A stretch of 64,000 bases of DNA from an uncultured Aquimarina sp. (GTDB lineage Bacteria > Bacteroidota > Bacteroidia > Flavobacteriales > Flavobacteriaceae): NCBI GenBank assembly GCA_947496705.1, contig CANMDW010000013.1, forward strand, positions 1 through 64,000. The letters run 5' to 3'. Below are positions 42,383 to 52,007 of this stretch, in pieces. The notes under the pieces are model-generated. The model was given only the letters and a program-made list of their open reading frames with translations, ran no database searches and had not been told where the DNA came from. Position numbers and translations under genes: made by a program. Positions within the stretch are counted from its first letter, which is position 1. Every line of letters begins with the position of its first letter.

Positions 42383-44962
42383 TTGAAACACTTTCTGACA
42401 AAAATATTATTAATTACCCTAACCACCGTCTTTTTATTTTCGTGTAATGCGGTAAAAAGAGTTCAGGAAAGTGAATATTTATTAGAAAAAAATCAAATTT
42501 TTGTTGATAGTATCAAAACAAATGATGCCCGCCTATACAATCTATTGTATCAAAAACCTAATACCAAGCTGTTAGGCATGCCTTTGAGGCTTCATATATA
42601 CAATCTGGCCCGGGTAAACCAGGATTCTCTATATCAGGATTGGTTAAAAAGAAAACCAAATCGGGAAAAACGTATCATAAACTTTCTTTCAAAAAAACAA
42701 GTAAATAGATTGGGTGCGGGATTATCCAACATCAATGATTGGGTAAAAAAAACAGGAGAAGCCCCTACCATCCTGGATGAATCCAAAATAAAACGTTCTG
42801 TAAAAAGATTACAATCCTATTACTGGAACAATGGTTGGTTTAATATTGAGGCAGATTATAAAATTAACACAAAAAATGATAAAAGAGCCACAGTAGATTA
42901 TTTTATAGCACCACACAAACCCTATTTTATTGATTCGCTAAGTACCAGAATAGAGTCCAAAGTGGCCGATTCTATTTACCAGCTTCATACAGAAAAATCT
43001 AAAATTATTTCAGGAAAACAATATAAAACATTAAATATCGAGGCAGAAAGAGAACGGCTTACCTCATTATATCGTAATTCTGGACTTTACCATTTTGAAA
43101 AAGAATTTATAAAATTTGATGCCGATACTATAAATACAGACAATAAGGTAAATCTAAATCTGCTCATCCAGAATCGCCCTGTAACTTTTGGTGATTCTAC
43201 GGCGAGAATTCCATTTAAAGTTCATAAGATAAGTAAAGTAAATATTTTCACTGATTATTCTTATCAAAACAGAAACTCACAACCAAAAGACAGCACAAAA
43301 TATAAAGGATACAATATCTATGGATATGATGAAATAAAATTTACCCGCAAAGCGATTGTAAATTCTGTGTTAATTACTCCCGGTGAAATTTTCAGAGATA
43401 GAGACCGCACCTTTACATATAATCAAATAAATAATCTAAGGACATTTAAATACCCTAACATTAGGTATGATATTGATCCCGATGATCCTGCAGGAGAAGA
43501 TTTGGTCGCAAATATCTTACTTACACCAAGAAAAAAATATAGTGTTAATGCAGAATTTGATGTCTCTACATCAAGTATTCAGGCTTTTGGAATAGGTTTT
43601 GGAGGATCCTTACTTATAAGAAATGTTTTTAAAGGAGCCGAAATCTTAGAAATCTCGGCCCGCGGAAGCATTGGGTCATCGAGTGATGCTGTTGATGGAG
43701 GTGAAAAATTCTTTAATATCTCTGAAGTAGGAGCCGATGTAAAATTATCTTTCCCCAAAATACTTTTCCCATTCAAAACTAATAAAATTGTTCCCAAGCG
43801 AATGGCGCCAACCACTAACCTTATTTTTGGAATAACCGTTCAGCAAAATATAGGTTTGGACAAACAGAATGCTACAGGCGTGTTCAATTATCTTTGGAAA
43901 CCAAGTAAAACAGTAACCAATCAACTGGATCTGGTGAATGTGCAATATGTAAGAAATCTGAATACCAACAATTATTTCAATATTTATAACAACTCTTTTA
44001 ATCAATTAAATGGTATCGCAAGACAAGTTCTTGAACCCGAATCTGGATTTTTTGTACAACCTGATACCGGATCACCCACTATTGATGATGCTACATTGCA
44101 AATACCTGCCGGGGCAGACGGGTTTATTTCAGAATCCCTGGGTACAACACCAGAGCAGGATTTAACATCAGAACAATTGCAGGATATCCGGAATATTAAT
44201 GAACGAAAAGTGCGATTAACAGAAGACAACCTAATCTTTGCCTCAAGCTACAATTATACAAGAAATAACAGGGAAAATTTGTATGATGAAGATTTTTCAA
44301 GATTCAGGACCAAAATCGAATTAGCAGGTAACGTTTTAAGTGCCATTTCTAATCTAGCCGGATTAAAAGAAAATTCTAAGGATCGCTTTGAAATATTTGG
44401 TGTCGAATTTTCTCAATACGCTAAAACTGAGCTGGATTATATAAAACATTGGGACCTGGGAAGAAAAAATATTATGGCATTTAGAGCTTTTGGAGGTATC
44501 GCAATACCATACGGCAATGCCAATAGTGTGCCTTTTGCACGTAGTTTCTTTGGTGGCGGGCCCAATGATAACCGTGCATGGCTGGCCTATGATCTGGGCC
44601 CGGGAAGCACGGGCGGCACAAATGAATTTAATGAAGCCAATATGAAAATCGCATTAAATGTCGAATATCGATATAATATTCTCGGAAGCCTCAAAGGAGC
44701 ATTGTTTATTGATGCCGGAAATATCTGGAATATCTTTGACAATGTAGAAGAAGAAGAGGCCGTATTCTCGAGATTAGATGACATACAAGAAATTGCCGTA
44801 GGTAGTGGCTTTGGATTTAGGTATGATTTTGATTTCTTTGTTTTAAGACTCGATATTGGTTTTAAAACCTTCAATCCCGCCAACGATGAAGATCAAAGAT
44901 GGTTTAAAGGGTATAGTTTCTCTGAAGCAGTATATAATTTTGGGATTAATTATCCTTTTTGA
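42383..44962 (+). CDS. tamL: TamL, BamA/Omp85 family outer-membrane lipoprotein
   Basis: 859 residues, starting at TTG 42383; the only nearby ATG (42371) is out of frame and closes at once, so a TTG start is needed. The signal ends LFSCNAV (lipobox Cys). N-terminal POTRA domains (about 20-400) are followed by an Omp85 barrel ending in FGINYPF. Barrel hallmarks: RAFGGIAIPYGNANSVPFARSFFGGGPNDNRAW (the conserved F-F-GG-x-NDNRAW motif) and ALNVEYRYNILGSLKGALFIDAGNIW. TamL is the lipidated TamA relative of Bacteroidota, linked with outer-membrane assembly. It sits next to porT and a SPOUT methylase, an order seen in other flavobacteria. Confidence 0.9.
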   Translation: MKHFLTKILLITLTTVFLFSCNAVKRVQESEYLLEKNQIFVDSIKTNDARLYNLLYQKPNTKLLGMPLRLHIYNLARVNQDSLYQDWLKRKPNREKRIINFLSKKQVNRLGAGLSNINDWVKKTGEAPTILDESKIKRSVKRLQSYYWNNGWFNIEADYKINTKNDKRATVDYFIAPHKPYFIDSLSTRIESKVADSIYQLHTEKSKIISGKQYKTLNIEAERERLTSLYRNSGLYHFEKEFIKFDADTINTDNKVNLNLLIQNRPVTFGDSTARIPFKVHKISKVNIFTDYSYQNRNSQPKDSTKYKGYNIYGYDEIKFTRKAIVNSVLITPGEIFRDRDRTFTYNQINNLRTFKYPNIRYDIDPDDPAGEDLVANILLTPRKKYSVNAEFDVSTSSIQAFGIGFGGSLLIRNVFKGAEILEISARGSIGSSSDAVDGGEKFFNISEVGADVKLSFPKILFPFKTNKIVPKRMAPTTNLIFGITVQQNIGLDKQNATGVFNYLWKPSKTVTNQLDLVNVQYVRNLNTNNYFNIYNNSFNQLNGIARQVLEPESGFFVQPDTGSPTIDDATLQIPAGADGFISESLGTTPEQDLTSEQLQDIRNINERKVRLTEDNLIFASSYNYTRNNRENLYDEDFSRFRTKIELAGNVLSAISNLAGLKENSKDRFEIFGVEFSQYAKTELDYIKHWDLGRKNIMAFRAFGGIAIPYGNANSVPFARSFFGGGPNDNRAWLAYDLGPGSTGGTNEFNEANMKIALNVEYRYNILGSLKGALFIDAGNIWNIFDNVEEEEAVFSRLDDIQEIAVGSGFGFRYDFDFFVLRLDIGFKTFNPANDEDQRWFKGYSFSEAVYNFGINYPF

Positions 44963-45207
44963 TCAGTTTACCTCATCTTGTTATCAAAAACAATTCTTTA
45001 AACTCATTATGTATGATGCGTAAAGTAATGAACTCATGTTACCCTTTAGTCTCAAAGCTATCGTGAGGGCAAATATTGAAGAAATATAGTTAAAAAACAT
45101 AACAGGTTCTTTATACATCCAAATCCCTTGTTTTTTTCGGCCTTAATTATAAAATCCATTCGGTATAATTTTACTATTTTTACACCCTTATAAACCAAAA
45201 CTAAATT

Positions 45208-46275
45208 ATGAGTCATAATATCAAATCAGGAGTTGCCACCGGAGACGAAGTACAAGCAATTTTTAAGTATGCAAAAGAAAAAGGATTTGCATTGCCAGCT
45301 GTAAACGTAATCGGTTCTAATACCATTAATGGAGTTTTAGAAACTGCGGCAGAATTAAATGCTCCTGTAATCATTCAGTTTTCTAATGGAGGGGCACAGT
45401 TTAATGCCGGAAAAGGATTGTCTAATGAAAACCAAAAAGCGGCTATAGCAGGAGCTGTTGCAGGAGCTAAACATGTACATTTAATGGCTGAAGCCTATGA
45501 AGTACCCGTAATTCTGCATACCGACCACTGTGCAAAGAAATTACTTCCATGGATAGACGGTTTATTGGATGCCGGAGAGCAATTTTACAAAGAGACAGGA
45601 AAACCATTATACAGCTCTCATATGATTGATTTATCTGAAGAGCCTATCGAAGAAAACATCGAAATCTGTAAGGAATATCTTACCCGTATGAGCAAAATGG
45701 GGATGACTCTAGAGATTGAACTTGGAATTACCGGAGGCGAAGAAGATGGTGTAGATAATAGTGATGTAGATGATTCTAAATTATATACCCAACCAGAAGA
45801 AGTTGCCTATGCTTATGAAGAATTGAGCAAGGTGAGTGATAAATTTACTGTGGCCGCAGCCTTTGGCAATGTACATGGGGTATATAAACCTGGTAATGTA
45901 AAATTAACACCAAAAATACTTAAGAATTCTCAAGAATTTATTTCAGAGAAATATGGAGTCGAACATAACCACATCGATTTTGTATTTCATGGAGGTAGTG
46001 GTTCTACTCTTGAAGAAATCAGAGAAGCAATCGGATATGGGGTGATCAAAATGAATATTGACACAGATCTTCAATTTGCTTTTAATGAAGGTATTAGAGA
46101 CTATATGATAAACAATATTGAATATCTGAAAACTCAGATTGGTAATCCTGAAGGATCTGAGGAACCGAATAAAAAATATTATGATCCCAGAAAATGGCTT
46201 CGAGAAGGAGAAATTACCTTTAAGAACCGCCTCAAAAAGGCATTCGAAGATCTAAATAATGTAAACACATTATAA
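45208..46275 (+). CDS. fbaA: Class II fructose-bisphosphate aldolase
   Basis: 355 residues, the long class IIa form. It splits fructose-1,6-bisphosphate in glycolysis (or makes it in gluconeogenesis). Zinc ligands and active-site motifs: VILHTDHCAKKLLPW (first His pair and catalytic Asp), GITGGEEDGVDN, AAFGNVHGVYKPGNVKL, and FHGGSGSTLEEI and MNIDTDLQFAF (phosphate binding). The C-terminal KYYDPRKWLREGE is also family-typical. A terminator follows at 46288-46322. Confidence 0.96.
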   Translation: MSHNIKSGVATGDEVQAIFKYAKEKGFALPAVNVIGSNTINGVLETAAELNAPVIIQFSNGGAQFNAGKGLSNENQKAAIAGAVAGAKHVHLMAEAYEVPVILHTDHCAKKLLPWIDGLLDAGEQFYKETGKPLYSSHMIDLSEEPIEENIEICKEYLTRMSKMGMTLEIELGITGGEEDGVDNSDVDDSKLYTQPEEVAYAYEELSKVSDKFTVAAAFGNVHGVYKPGNVKLTPKILKNSQEFISEKYGVEHNHIDFVFHGGSGSTLEEIREAIGYGVIKMNIDTDLQFAFNEGIRDYMINNIEYLKTQIGNPEGSEEPNKKYYDPRKWLREGEITFKNRLKKAFEDLNNVNTL

Positions 46276-46287
46276 AAACTAAAAACC

Positions 46288-46322
46288 AAGCTGAAGCTCT
46301 CTGGATGAGTTTCAGCTTTTTT
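46288..46322 (+). terminator. Terminator after fbaA
   Basis: AAGCTGAA (46288-46295) pairs with TTCAGCTT (46311-46318), followed by TTTT. Confidence 0.65.
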
Positions 46323-46335
46323 AATATACAAATTT

Positions 46336-47193
46336 ATGGCTTGGTTTAAGAGAACACAAAAAGGTATACAAACTGCCACCGAGGACAAAAAAGATGTTCC
46401 AAAAGGGCTTTGGTATAAATCACCTACAGGAAAAATTGTAGATGCAGAACAACTGGAAAAAAACTTCTATGTAAGTCCGGAAGATGGATATCACGTAAGA
46501 ATTGGCAGCAAAGAATATTTTGAGATTTTATTTGATGACAACAAGTACAAAGAACTCGATAAAAACCTTACCTCAAAAGATCCCGTTAAATTTGAAGACA
46601 AAAAAACGTATGTTGACCGCCTGAAAGAGGCACAAGAAAAGACAAATTTAAAAGATGCAGTAAGAACAGCCGTAGGAAAATCTTATGGAAATGATTTGGT
46701 AATTGCCTGTATGGATTTTTCATTTATTGGAGGTTCTATGGGTAGTGTTGTGGGAGAAAAGATAGCAAGAGCTGCAGATTATGCTTTAGAGCACAGCATT
46801 CCTTTTATGATTATTTCAAAATCGGGAGGTGCCCGTATGATGGAGGCTGCCCTGTCTTTGATGCAATTGGCAAAGACCTCTGTAAAATTAGCCCAGTTGG
46901 CAGATGCCGGTATACCCTACATATCGTTATGTACAGATCCAACTACAGGAGGCACCACAGCTTCTTTTGCCATGCTCGGAGATATTAACATCGCAGAGCC
47001 CGGAGCACTAATAGGATTTGCAGGACCTCGTGTGGTAAGAGACACTACAGGAAAAGAATTACCAGAAGGATTTCAAACATCAGAATTTGTATTAGAGCAT
47101 GGGTTTTTAGACTTTATTACTCCAAGGCAACACCTGAAACAAAAGTTAAACCTGTATTTGGATTTAATTTTAAATAGGCCGTTGGCGAATTAA
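46336..47193 (+). CDS. accD: Acetyl-CoA carboxylase carboxyltransferase subunit beta, zinc ribbon lost
   Basis: 285 residues. It transfers the carboxyl group from biotin to acetyl-CoA in the first step of fatty-acid synthesis. The crotonase-like core is intact: FSFIGGSMGSVVGEKIARAADYAL, MIISKSGGARMMEAALSLMQLAKTS and LCTDPTTGGTTASFAMLGDINIAEPGALIGFAGPRV. In E. coli four cysteines at the N terminus bind zinc; here the aligned positions are Ser29, Thr31, Ser47 and Asp50, so no zinc site remains. Start MAWFKR is family-typical. It lies 60 bp after fbaA. Confidence 0.94.
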   Translation: MAWFKRTQKGIQTATEDKKDVPKGLWYKSPTGKIVDAEQLEKNFYVSPEDGYHVRIGSKEYFEILFDDNKYKELDKNLTSKDPVKFEDKKTYVDRLKEAQEKTNLKDAVRTAVGKSYGNDLVIACMDFSFIGGSMGSVVGEKIARAADYALEHSIPFMIISKSGGARMMEAALSLMQLAKTSVKLAQLADAGIPYISLCTDPTTGGTTASFAMLGDINIAEPGALIGFAGPRVVRDTTGKELPEGFQTSEFVLEHGFLDFITPRQHLKQKLNLYLDLILNRPLAN

Positions 47194-47268
47194 TAACTAA
47201 TTATAAAAAGTCAAGATGAGTTCAATATGTTTTTTATTAATAAAAAGCATTTCTAATCCAAAAAATAT

Positions 47269-47276
47269 TATATTTG
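47269..47276 (+). promoter_or_regulatory. -7 promoter box upstream of rpsO
   Basis: TATATTTG, a perfect TAnnTTTG match, ending 55 bases before the rpsO start. No TTTG -33 box is seen at 17-23 bases. Confidence 0.35.
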
Positions 47277-47330
47277 CACGCTGATAGCAGAATGCTATTG
47301 ATACATAAAAATCATTTAAATAATATTGGA

Positions 47331-47600
47331 ATGTATTTAACAAAAGAAATAAAAGAAGAAATCTTCGCAAAGCACGGTAAAGGAAAAAATGACAGTGGTT
47401 CTGCAGAAGGTCAAATTGCATTGTTTACACACAGAATTACACATTTAACAGAGCATTTAAAAAAGAATCGTAAAGATTATAATACCGAACGTTCTTTGGT
47501 AAAGCTCGTAGGTAAACGTAGAGACCTGCTTGATTATCTTAAGAAAAAAGATATCATGAGATATCGTGCAATTGTAAAAGAACTGAAATTAAGAAAGTAA
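47331..47600 (+). CDS. rpsO: 30S ribosomal protein S15
   Basis: 89 residues from the ATG at 47331 (MYLTKEIKEEIFAKHGK); a longer frame upstream lacks conservation and overlaps the promoter box. It binds the 16S central domain. Signatures: NDSGSAEGQIALFTHRITHLTEHLKKNRKDYNTERSLVKLVGKRRDLLDYLKKKD. The length is the family standard. It is followed by a terminator and then pnp, the same rpsO-pnp order as in many bacteria. Confidence 0.97.
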   Translation: MYLTKEIKEEIFAKHGKGKNDSGSAEGQIALFTHRITHLTEHLKKNRKDYNTERSLVKLVGKRRDLLDYLKKKDIMRYRAIVKELKLRK

Positions 47601-47602
47601 TA

Positions 47603-47628
47603 AAAGAGAGGCTGTGCGCCTCTTTTTT
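47603..47628 (+). terminator. Terminator between rpsO and pnp
   Basis: GAGGC (47608-47612), loop TGTGC, GCCTC (47618-47622) and a T-run, with AAAGA upstream extending the pairing to the T-run. Confidence 0.65.
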
Positions 47629-47820
47629 AATTTATAGCATCTAAAAAAACATTCGCATGATCAACATGTGAATGATGCCTTAGTTTTTCATTGGTCGTAC
47701 AATTACTACAACAACACAACCTTGTCCGTCCGAGTAAGACGGAAACCAATGTTTAATTAAGCCTATAATGGTTTGACTATTATGTATAGTTGAAATATAT
47801 AGGCATGAATCTAAAAAAAT

Positions 47821-49998
47821 ATGATTCCACAAGTTTATAAGGAAGTCATCGATTTGGGTGATGGAAGACAAATCACCCTCGAGACTGGAAAATTGGCAAA
47901 ACAAGCCCATGGGTCTGTTGTTGTTCAAATGGGTAAGGCCATGTTATTATGTACCGTAGTATCATCTTATGATGTCAGCCCTGTTGATTTTTTACCATTA
48001 ACGGTAGATTATCGGGAAAAATTCGCAGCTGCGGGTCGTTATCCCGGAGGTTTCTTTAAAAGAGAAGCCAGACCAAGTACCGAAGAAATTCTTACAATGA
48101 GATTAGTAGATCGTGTACTACGGCCACTATTCCCAAAAGATTATCACTCAGAAACACAAGTGATGATCCAGTTAATGTCGCATGATGATGATGTAATGCC
48201 CGATGCCCTGGCAGGTCTGGCGGCTTCTGCTGCCATTCAGCTATCAGATTTTCCTTTTGAAACCCCTATCTCTGAAGTAAGAGTAGCAAGAGTAGAAGGA
48301 AAATTTATTATTAATCCAAGCCGTACGCAATTGGATGAAGCTGATATCAATCTTATGGTAGGTGCTTCTGCAGATTCGGTTGCTATGGTAGAAGGTGAAA
48401 TGGATGAAGTTTCTGAAGAAGAAATGACAGAAGCGATCAAGTTTGCCCACGAAGCGATCAAAGTACAATGTGCTGCGCAGGTTAGACTAGCAGAGGCTTT
48501 TGGCAAAAAAGAAACTCGTGAATATGAAGAAGAAGCCCACGATGAAGCGTTGGAGAAGAAGATTTATGATGCAGCTTATCAAAAATGCTACGACATTGCA
48601 AAAATGGCTCTTTCTAAAAAAGAACGTGGTGTAGCTTTTTCTGAAGTAAAAGATGAAATTAAAGCATCATATACCGAAGAAGAGCTTGAAGAAAACGGTG
48701 ACTTAATTTCGAGATATTTTGGTAAGGCTCATAAAGAAGCAATACGTAATTTAACCCTTAATGAAGGGGTTCGTCTAGACGGAAGAAAAACGACAGACAT
48801 CAGACCTATCTGGTGCGAGATAGATTACTTGCCTTCCACACATGGTTCTTCAATCTTTACCCGGGGAGAAACCCAGGCATTGGCAACAGTAACATTGGGC
48901 ACATCCAGAGAGGCCAATGTGATAGACTTACCAACTCAACAAGGTGAAGAGACCTTCTATTTACATTATAACTTCCCTCCTTTCTCAACCGGAGAAGCAA
49001 GACCACTACGTGGTACTTCACGTAGAGAAGTAGGACATGGAAATTTGGCACAACGGGCATTAAAAGGAATGATCCCTCAGGATTGTCCATATACTGTACG
49101 TGTGGTTTCTGAGGTATTAGAATCTAATGGTTCTTCTTCTATGGCCACAGTTTGTTCGGGAACCATGGCCTTAATGGATGCAGGTATTAAGCTAAAAAAA
49201 CCAGTTTCTGGTATCGCAATGGGATTGATCTCTGACGGAGATCGTTATGCTGTACTTTCTGATATATTGGGAGATGAAGATCACCTTGGTGATATGGACT
49301 TTAAAGTAACGGGTACTGCAGATGGTATTACTGCCTGCCAAATGGATATAAAAATCAAAGGACTTTCTTATGAGATCCTGGTAAAAGCACTAAAACAAGC
49401 TCGTGAAGGACGTTTACACATTTTAGAAAAGTTAACAGACACTATCGCACAACCAAATGAAGATGTAAAACCACATGCGCCTAAGATGGTGACCAGAACA
49501 ATCCCTGGCGACTTTATTGGTGCGTTGATTGGCCCCGGAGGTAAAGTAATTCAGGAATTACAAAAAGCTACAGATACTACTATCGTTATCAATGAAGTTG
49601 ACGAAAAAGGAGAAGTAGAAATTCTGGGTACCAGTCAGGAAGGAATTGATGCCGTATTAGCAAAAATAGATGCACTTCTATTTAAGCCGCAAGTAGGTAG
49701 TGTATATGAGGTAAAAGTTGTCAAAATGTTAGATTTTGGAGCTGTTGTAGAATATATGGAAGCCCCTGGAAATGAAGTGTTGCTTCACGTTTCAGAATTA
49801 GCCTGGGAACGCACAGAGAATGTTAGCGATGTGGTAAACATGGGCGATGTCTTTGATGTAAAATATTTTGGAGTTGATTCAAGAACACGTAAAGAAAAAG
49901 TTTCGAGAAAAGCGTTGTTACCAAGACCTCCAAGACCAGAAGGTGATAAACCAAGAGGAGATAAAAGACCACCTCGCAAAGAGAGAAAAGAAAATTAA
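47821..49998 (+). CDS. pnp: Polynucleotide phosphorylase
   Basis: 725 residues. It degrades RNA 3'-to-5' phosphorolytically. Two RNase PH domains (about 10-220 and 305-540; the second holds TQALATVTLGTS, FPPFSTGEARPLRGTSRREVGHGNLAQRAL and the metal-binding DILGDEDHLGDMDFKV), an alpha-helical linker between them, then a KH domain (FIGALIGPGGKVIQELQ) and an S1 domain (VYEVKVVKMLDFGAVVEY) are present. The C-terminal tail (from about 695) is basic and proline-rich. The usual Lys of the KH GxxG loop reads GPGGK. It ends in a strong terminator. Confidence 0.96.
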   Translation: MIPQVYKEVIDLGDGRQITLETGKLAKQAHGSVVVQMGKAMLLCTVVSSYDVSPVDFLPLTVDYREKFAAAGRYPGGFFKREARPSTEEILTMRLVDRVLRPLFPKDYHSETQVMIQLMSHDDDVMPDALAGLAASAAIQLSDFPFETPISEVRVARVEGKFIINPSRTQLDEADINLMVGASADSVAMVEGEMDEVSEEEMTEAIKFAHEAIKVQCAAQVRLAEAFGKKETREYEEEAHDEALEKKIYDAAYQKCYDIAKMALSKKERGVAFSEVKDEIKASYTEEELEENGDLISRYFGKAHKEAIRNLTLNEGVRLDGRKTTDIRPIWCEIDYLPSTHGSSIFTRGETQALATVTLGTSREANVIDLPTQQGEETFYLHYNFPPFSTGEARPLRGTSRREVGHGNLAQRALKGMIPQDCPYTVRVVSEVLESNGSSSMATVCSGTMALMDAGIKLKKPVSGIAMGLISDGDRYAVLSDILGDEDHLGDMDFKVTGTADGITACQMDIKIKGLSYEILVKALKQAREGRLHILEKLTDTIAQPNEDVKPHAPKMVTRTIPGDFIGALIGPGGKVIQELQKATDTTIVINEVDEKGEVEILGTSQEGIDAVLAKIDALLFKPQVGSVYEVKVVKMLDFGAVVEYMEAPGNEVLLHVSELAWERTENVSDVVNMGDVFDVKYFGVDSRTRKEKVSRKALLPRPPRPEGDKPRGDKRPPRKERKEN

Positions 49999-50014
49999 TT
50001 TTTTCTACCATATC

Positions 50015-50048
50015 AAAAACGCCTTCAAAATTTTGAAGGCGTTTTTTT
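50015..50048 (+). terminator. Terminator after pnp
   Basis: A perfect 16-bp palindrome centred on AAAATTTT (CGCCTTCAAAATTTTGAAGGCG) with a following T-run. Confidence 0.75.
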
Positions 50049-50091
50049 ATGCCTAAATATACTCCCGCTACGTTTCACTCTACCCTCAACC

Positions 50092-50113
50092 AATTAGTGT
50101 CTGGTCGGAAATA
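50092..50113. repeat. AGTGTCTGG family repeat, single end
   Basis: AATTAGTGTCTGGTCGGAAA and two more matching bases, identical to the ends at 29545 and 39916, but with no partner end downstream. It lies 43 bp past the pnp terminator. Confidence 0.7.
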
Positions 50114-50183
50114 TATCGTTCTGGATACGCAACCTTTTGGCAGTGATTAGTCTATAGAGCAAACACTCTTAAATAATATAGCC

Positions 50184-51245
50184 ATGACAAAGCTTAAAAC
50201 ATTACTAAATATTACTATGGTAGCTTTAATGATTTCCTGTAGTGATGAACCCTTTGATCTATTTCCCGATGATATTGAAAAAATAGATACTCATTCTGAA
50301 TTATTTAATTCCTTAAAAAGTGTTTCTGAAAACGAAAATGATGACGAAGAACCCGTTTGTATCACTTTCGTTTATCCTTTTAATGTATATCTGTTTAATG
50401 AAGATGCTGAAATTGTAGATAGCAAACTGGTAAACAACAATCTCGAATTTGTAACACTTCTTGGAGATACCGAGGGAAGTGATGGGGCAATTGGATTGAG
50501 TTATCCTATAACAAGTATGCTGGAAGATGGTAGTGTATTTAGCATACAGGATAATGCCGAACTTAAAACAACCATTGAGGCTTGTATCGAATCCCAGATT
50601 ATCAGGCATCTTAATGGGGTCTTGGGAGAAGAAAATTGTAACTGGAAAATAACTTCACTCACCGATAATCAAAGATATAACAACTCTTTTTTAAACCTGT
50701 ATGGTGATGGTACAGGTATTTTTTATGATGACGGCAACGCCTACCGAGCATCATGGATTTCTTTATTTATAGAAAGTAAGCCGCATATAAACATCCATCT
50801 GGAAGGGGATTCTGAAACGGCAGAAGATTGGAATTTTGACTGGAAAGCTATTGCTATTGATAATGCAACCGTAGAAATATCTAATGGAAAAGAAAAATAC
50901 ATCATCAAAAAGGAGTGTGACATTGAGAATTTATGTGATTATGTAGAATTTAGAGAATGTGAGTTGAAGGATTCTGAATATATGGCAGAATTTGTTCTCG
51001 ACGATTATGTGGATTGTATCCTCTCTTTTCGACAAGATACAGACCCTTCTGCAGTATCAGTATCATTTTTCGAAACCTATGAACAAGCAGAACAAGAAAC
51101 AAACATATTAGACTCATCTGCTTATCTAAACATTACAAATCCTCAGCTGGTTTTTGTTAAAATTAAAAATACAGATACAAACGAATCTCAAATAATTAAA
51201 ATAGTCTTATTTGTTGAAGCCTGTGATAATAATGATGAAACCTAA
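50184..51245 (+). CDS. Lipoprotein of unknown function
   Basis: 353 residues; the signal ends in ALMISC (lipobox) followed by SDEPFDLFPDD, so an exported lipoprotein. It is acidic overall. Two parts are visible: about 55-150 with a VCITFVYPFNVYLFNEDAE start, and about 150-260 with GDGTGIFYDDGNAYRASWISLFIESKPHINIHLEG, a lipocalin- or beta-rich domain common in Bacteroidota lipoproteins. The C-terminal third (ECELKDSEYMAEFVLDDYVDCI) is beta-rich with several Cys. No family is firmly recognised. It ends in a strong hairpin. Confidence 0.7.
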   Translation: MTKLKTLLNITMVALMISCSDEPFDLFPDDIEKIDTHSELFNSLKSVSENENDDEEPVCITFVYPFNVYLFNEDAEIVDSKLVNNNLEFVTLLGDTEGSDGAIGLSYPITSMLEDGSVFSIQDNAELKTTIEACIESQIIRHLNGVLGEENCNWKITSLTDNQRYNNSFLNLYGDGTGIFYDDGNAYRASWISLFIESKPHINIHLEGDSETAEDWNFDWKAIAIDNATVEISNGKEKYIIKKECDIENLCDYVEFRECELKDSEYMAEFVLDDYVDCILSFRQDTDPSAVSVSFFETYEQAEQETNILDSSAYLNITNPQLVFVKIKNTDTNESQIIKIVLFVEACDNNDET

Positions 51246-51257
51246 TTGTTGTTATCT

Positions 51258-51291
51258 GCAATCTTTCCTGATAACAGGAAAGATTGCTTTT
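51258..51291 (+). terminator. Terminator after the lipoprotein gene
   Basis: GCAATCTTTCCTG (51258-51270) and CAGGAAAGATTGC (51275-51287) form a perfect 13-bp stem with an ATAA loop, then TTTTT. Confidence 0.75.
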
Positions 51292-51452
51292 TAATTATTG
51301 AAGTGATTTTCTTATATGAAGAAAAAAAGAGTTTTTCACGCAACCTTTCAAGGCAATTCAGTCTAAAAAAATAAACTAATGGTGATTTATGTACTATTTT
51401 TAAATACTATTTGTGAATTATAAATAAAAGTCTTTACAAACCTTAAAACCAA

Positions 51453-52007
51453 TTGGACACAAAAAAGTTAATTAAAAAGTGCCAAAAAAACAATCGGAAA
51501 GCACAGAGTGAATTGTTTCATCTTTATAAGGATATACTTTTTGCTTTGAGTCTGAAGTATTGCAAAAACTACAATGAAGCAGAAGACAATTTACACGACG
51601 CTTTTATCACTATTTTCAAAAAAATAAATCAATATAATTTTAAGGGCTCTTTTGAAGGTTGGATGAAAAGAATAACGATTAATAAAGCTATCGATAAATA
51701 TAAAAAAGCACCTCTTTTAGATAGAAACTTAAACGAGGAGAAAATTGCAGATACCAAAATTGACCCTGATGCATTAAATTTTTCATTAGATGAATTACTG
51801 ACTTATATACAAGAATTACCTGATAGATATAGATTGGTTTTTAGTCTATATGAACTGGATGATTATTCTCATAAAGAAATAGCCAAAATGCTGCATATTT
51901 CTGAAGGAACTTCAAAATCTAACTTACACAGAGCAAAGAGTATATTGAAAACAAAAATAATGTCCAGAAACAACTGTTTAAAAAAAATTGCAATAAGTAA
52001 TGGCTGA
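51453..52007 (+). CDS. ECF-type RNA polymerase sigma factor
   Basis: 184 residues, starting at TTG 51453 (MDTKKLIKKCQKNNRKAQSELFHLYKDILF as translated). Sigma region 2: NYNEAEDNLHDAFITIFKKINQYNFKGSFEGWMKRITINKAIDKYKK (core and -10 recognition). Region 4: LPDRYRLVFSLYELDDYSHKEIAKMLHISEGTSKSNLHRAKSILK (-35 helix-turn-helix). No region 1 or 3. The next gene overlaps its 3' end by 8 bp and encodes a membrane-spanning protein with an N-terminal stretch like anti-sigma factors of these pairs, so translation is coupled. The regulon is unknown. Confidence 0.9.
   Translation: MDTKKLIKKCQKNNRKAQSELFHLYKDILFALSLKYCKNYNEAEDNLHDAFITIFKKINQYNFKGSFEGWMKRITINKAIDKYKKAPLLDRNLNEEKIADTKIDPDALNFSLDELLTYIQELPDRYRLVFSLYELDDYSHKEIAKMLHISEGTSKSNLHRAKSILKTKIMSRNNCLKKIAISNG

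Noticed and set aside
46336..47193. accD as a decaying gene because its zinc cysteines are missing
   Set aside because: The frame and catalytic blocks are intact and the replacement residues look orderly; it is more likely a functional lineage variant.
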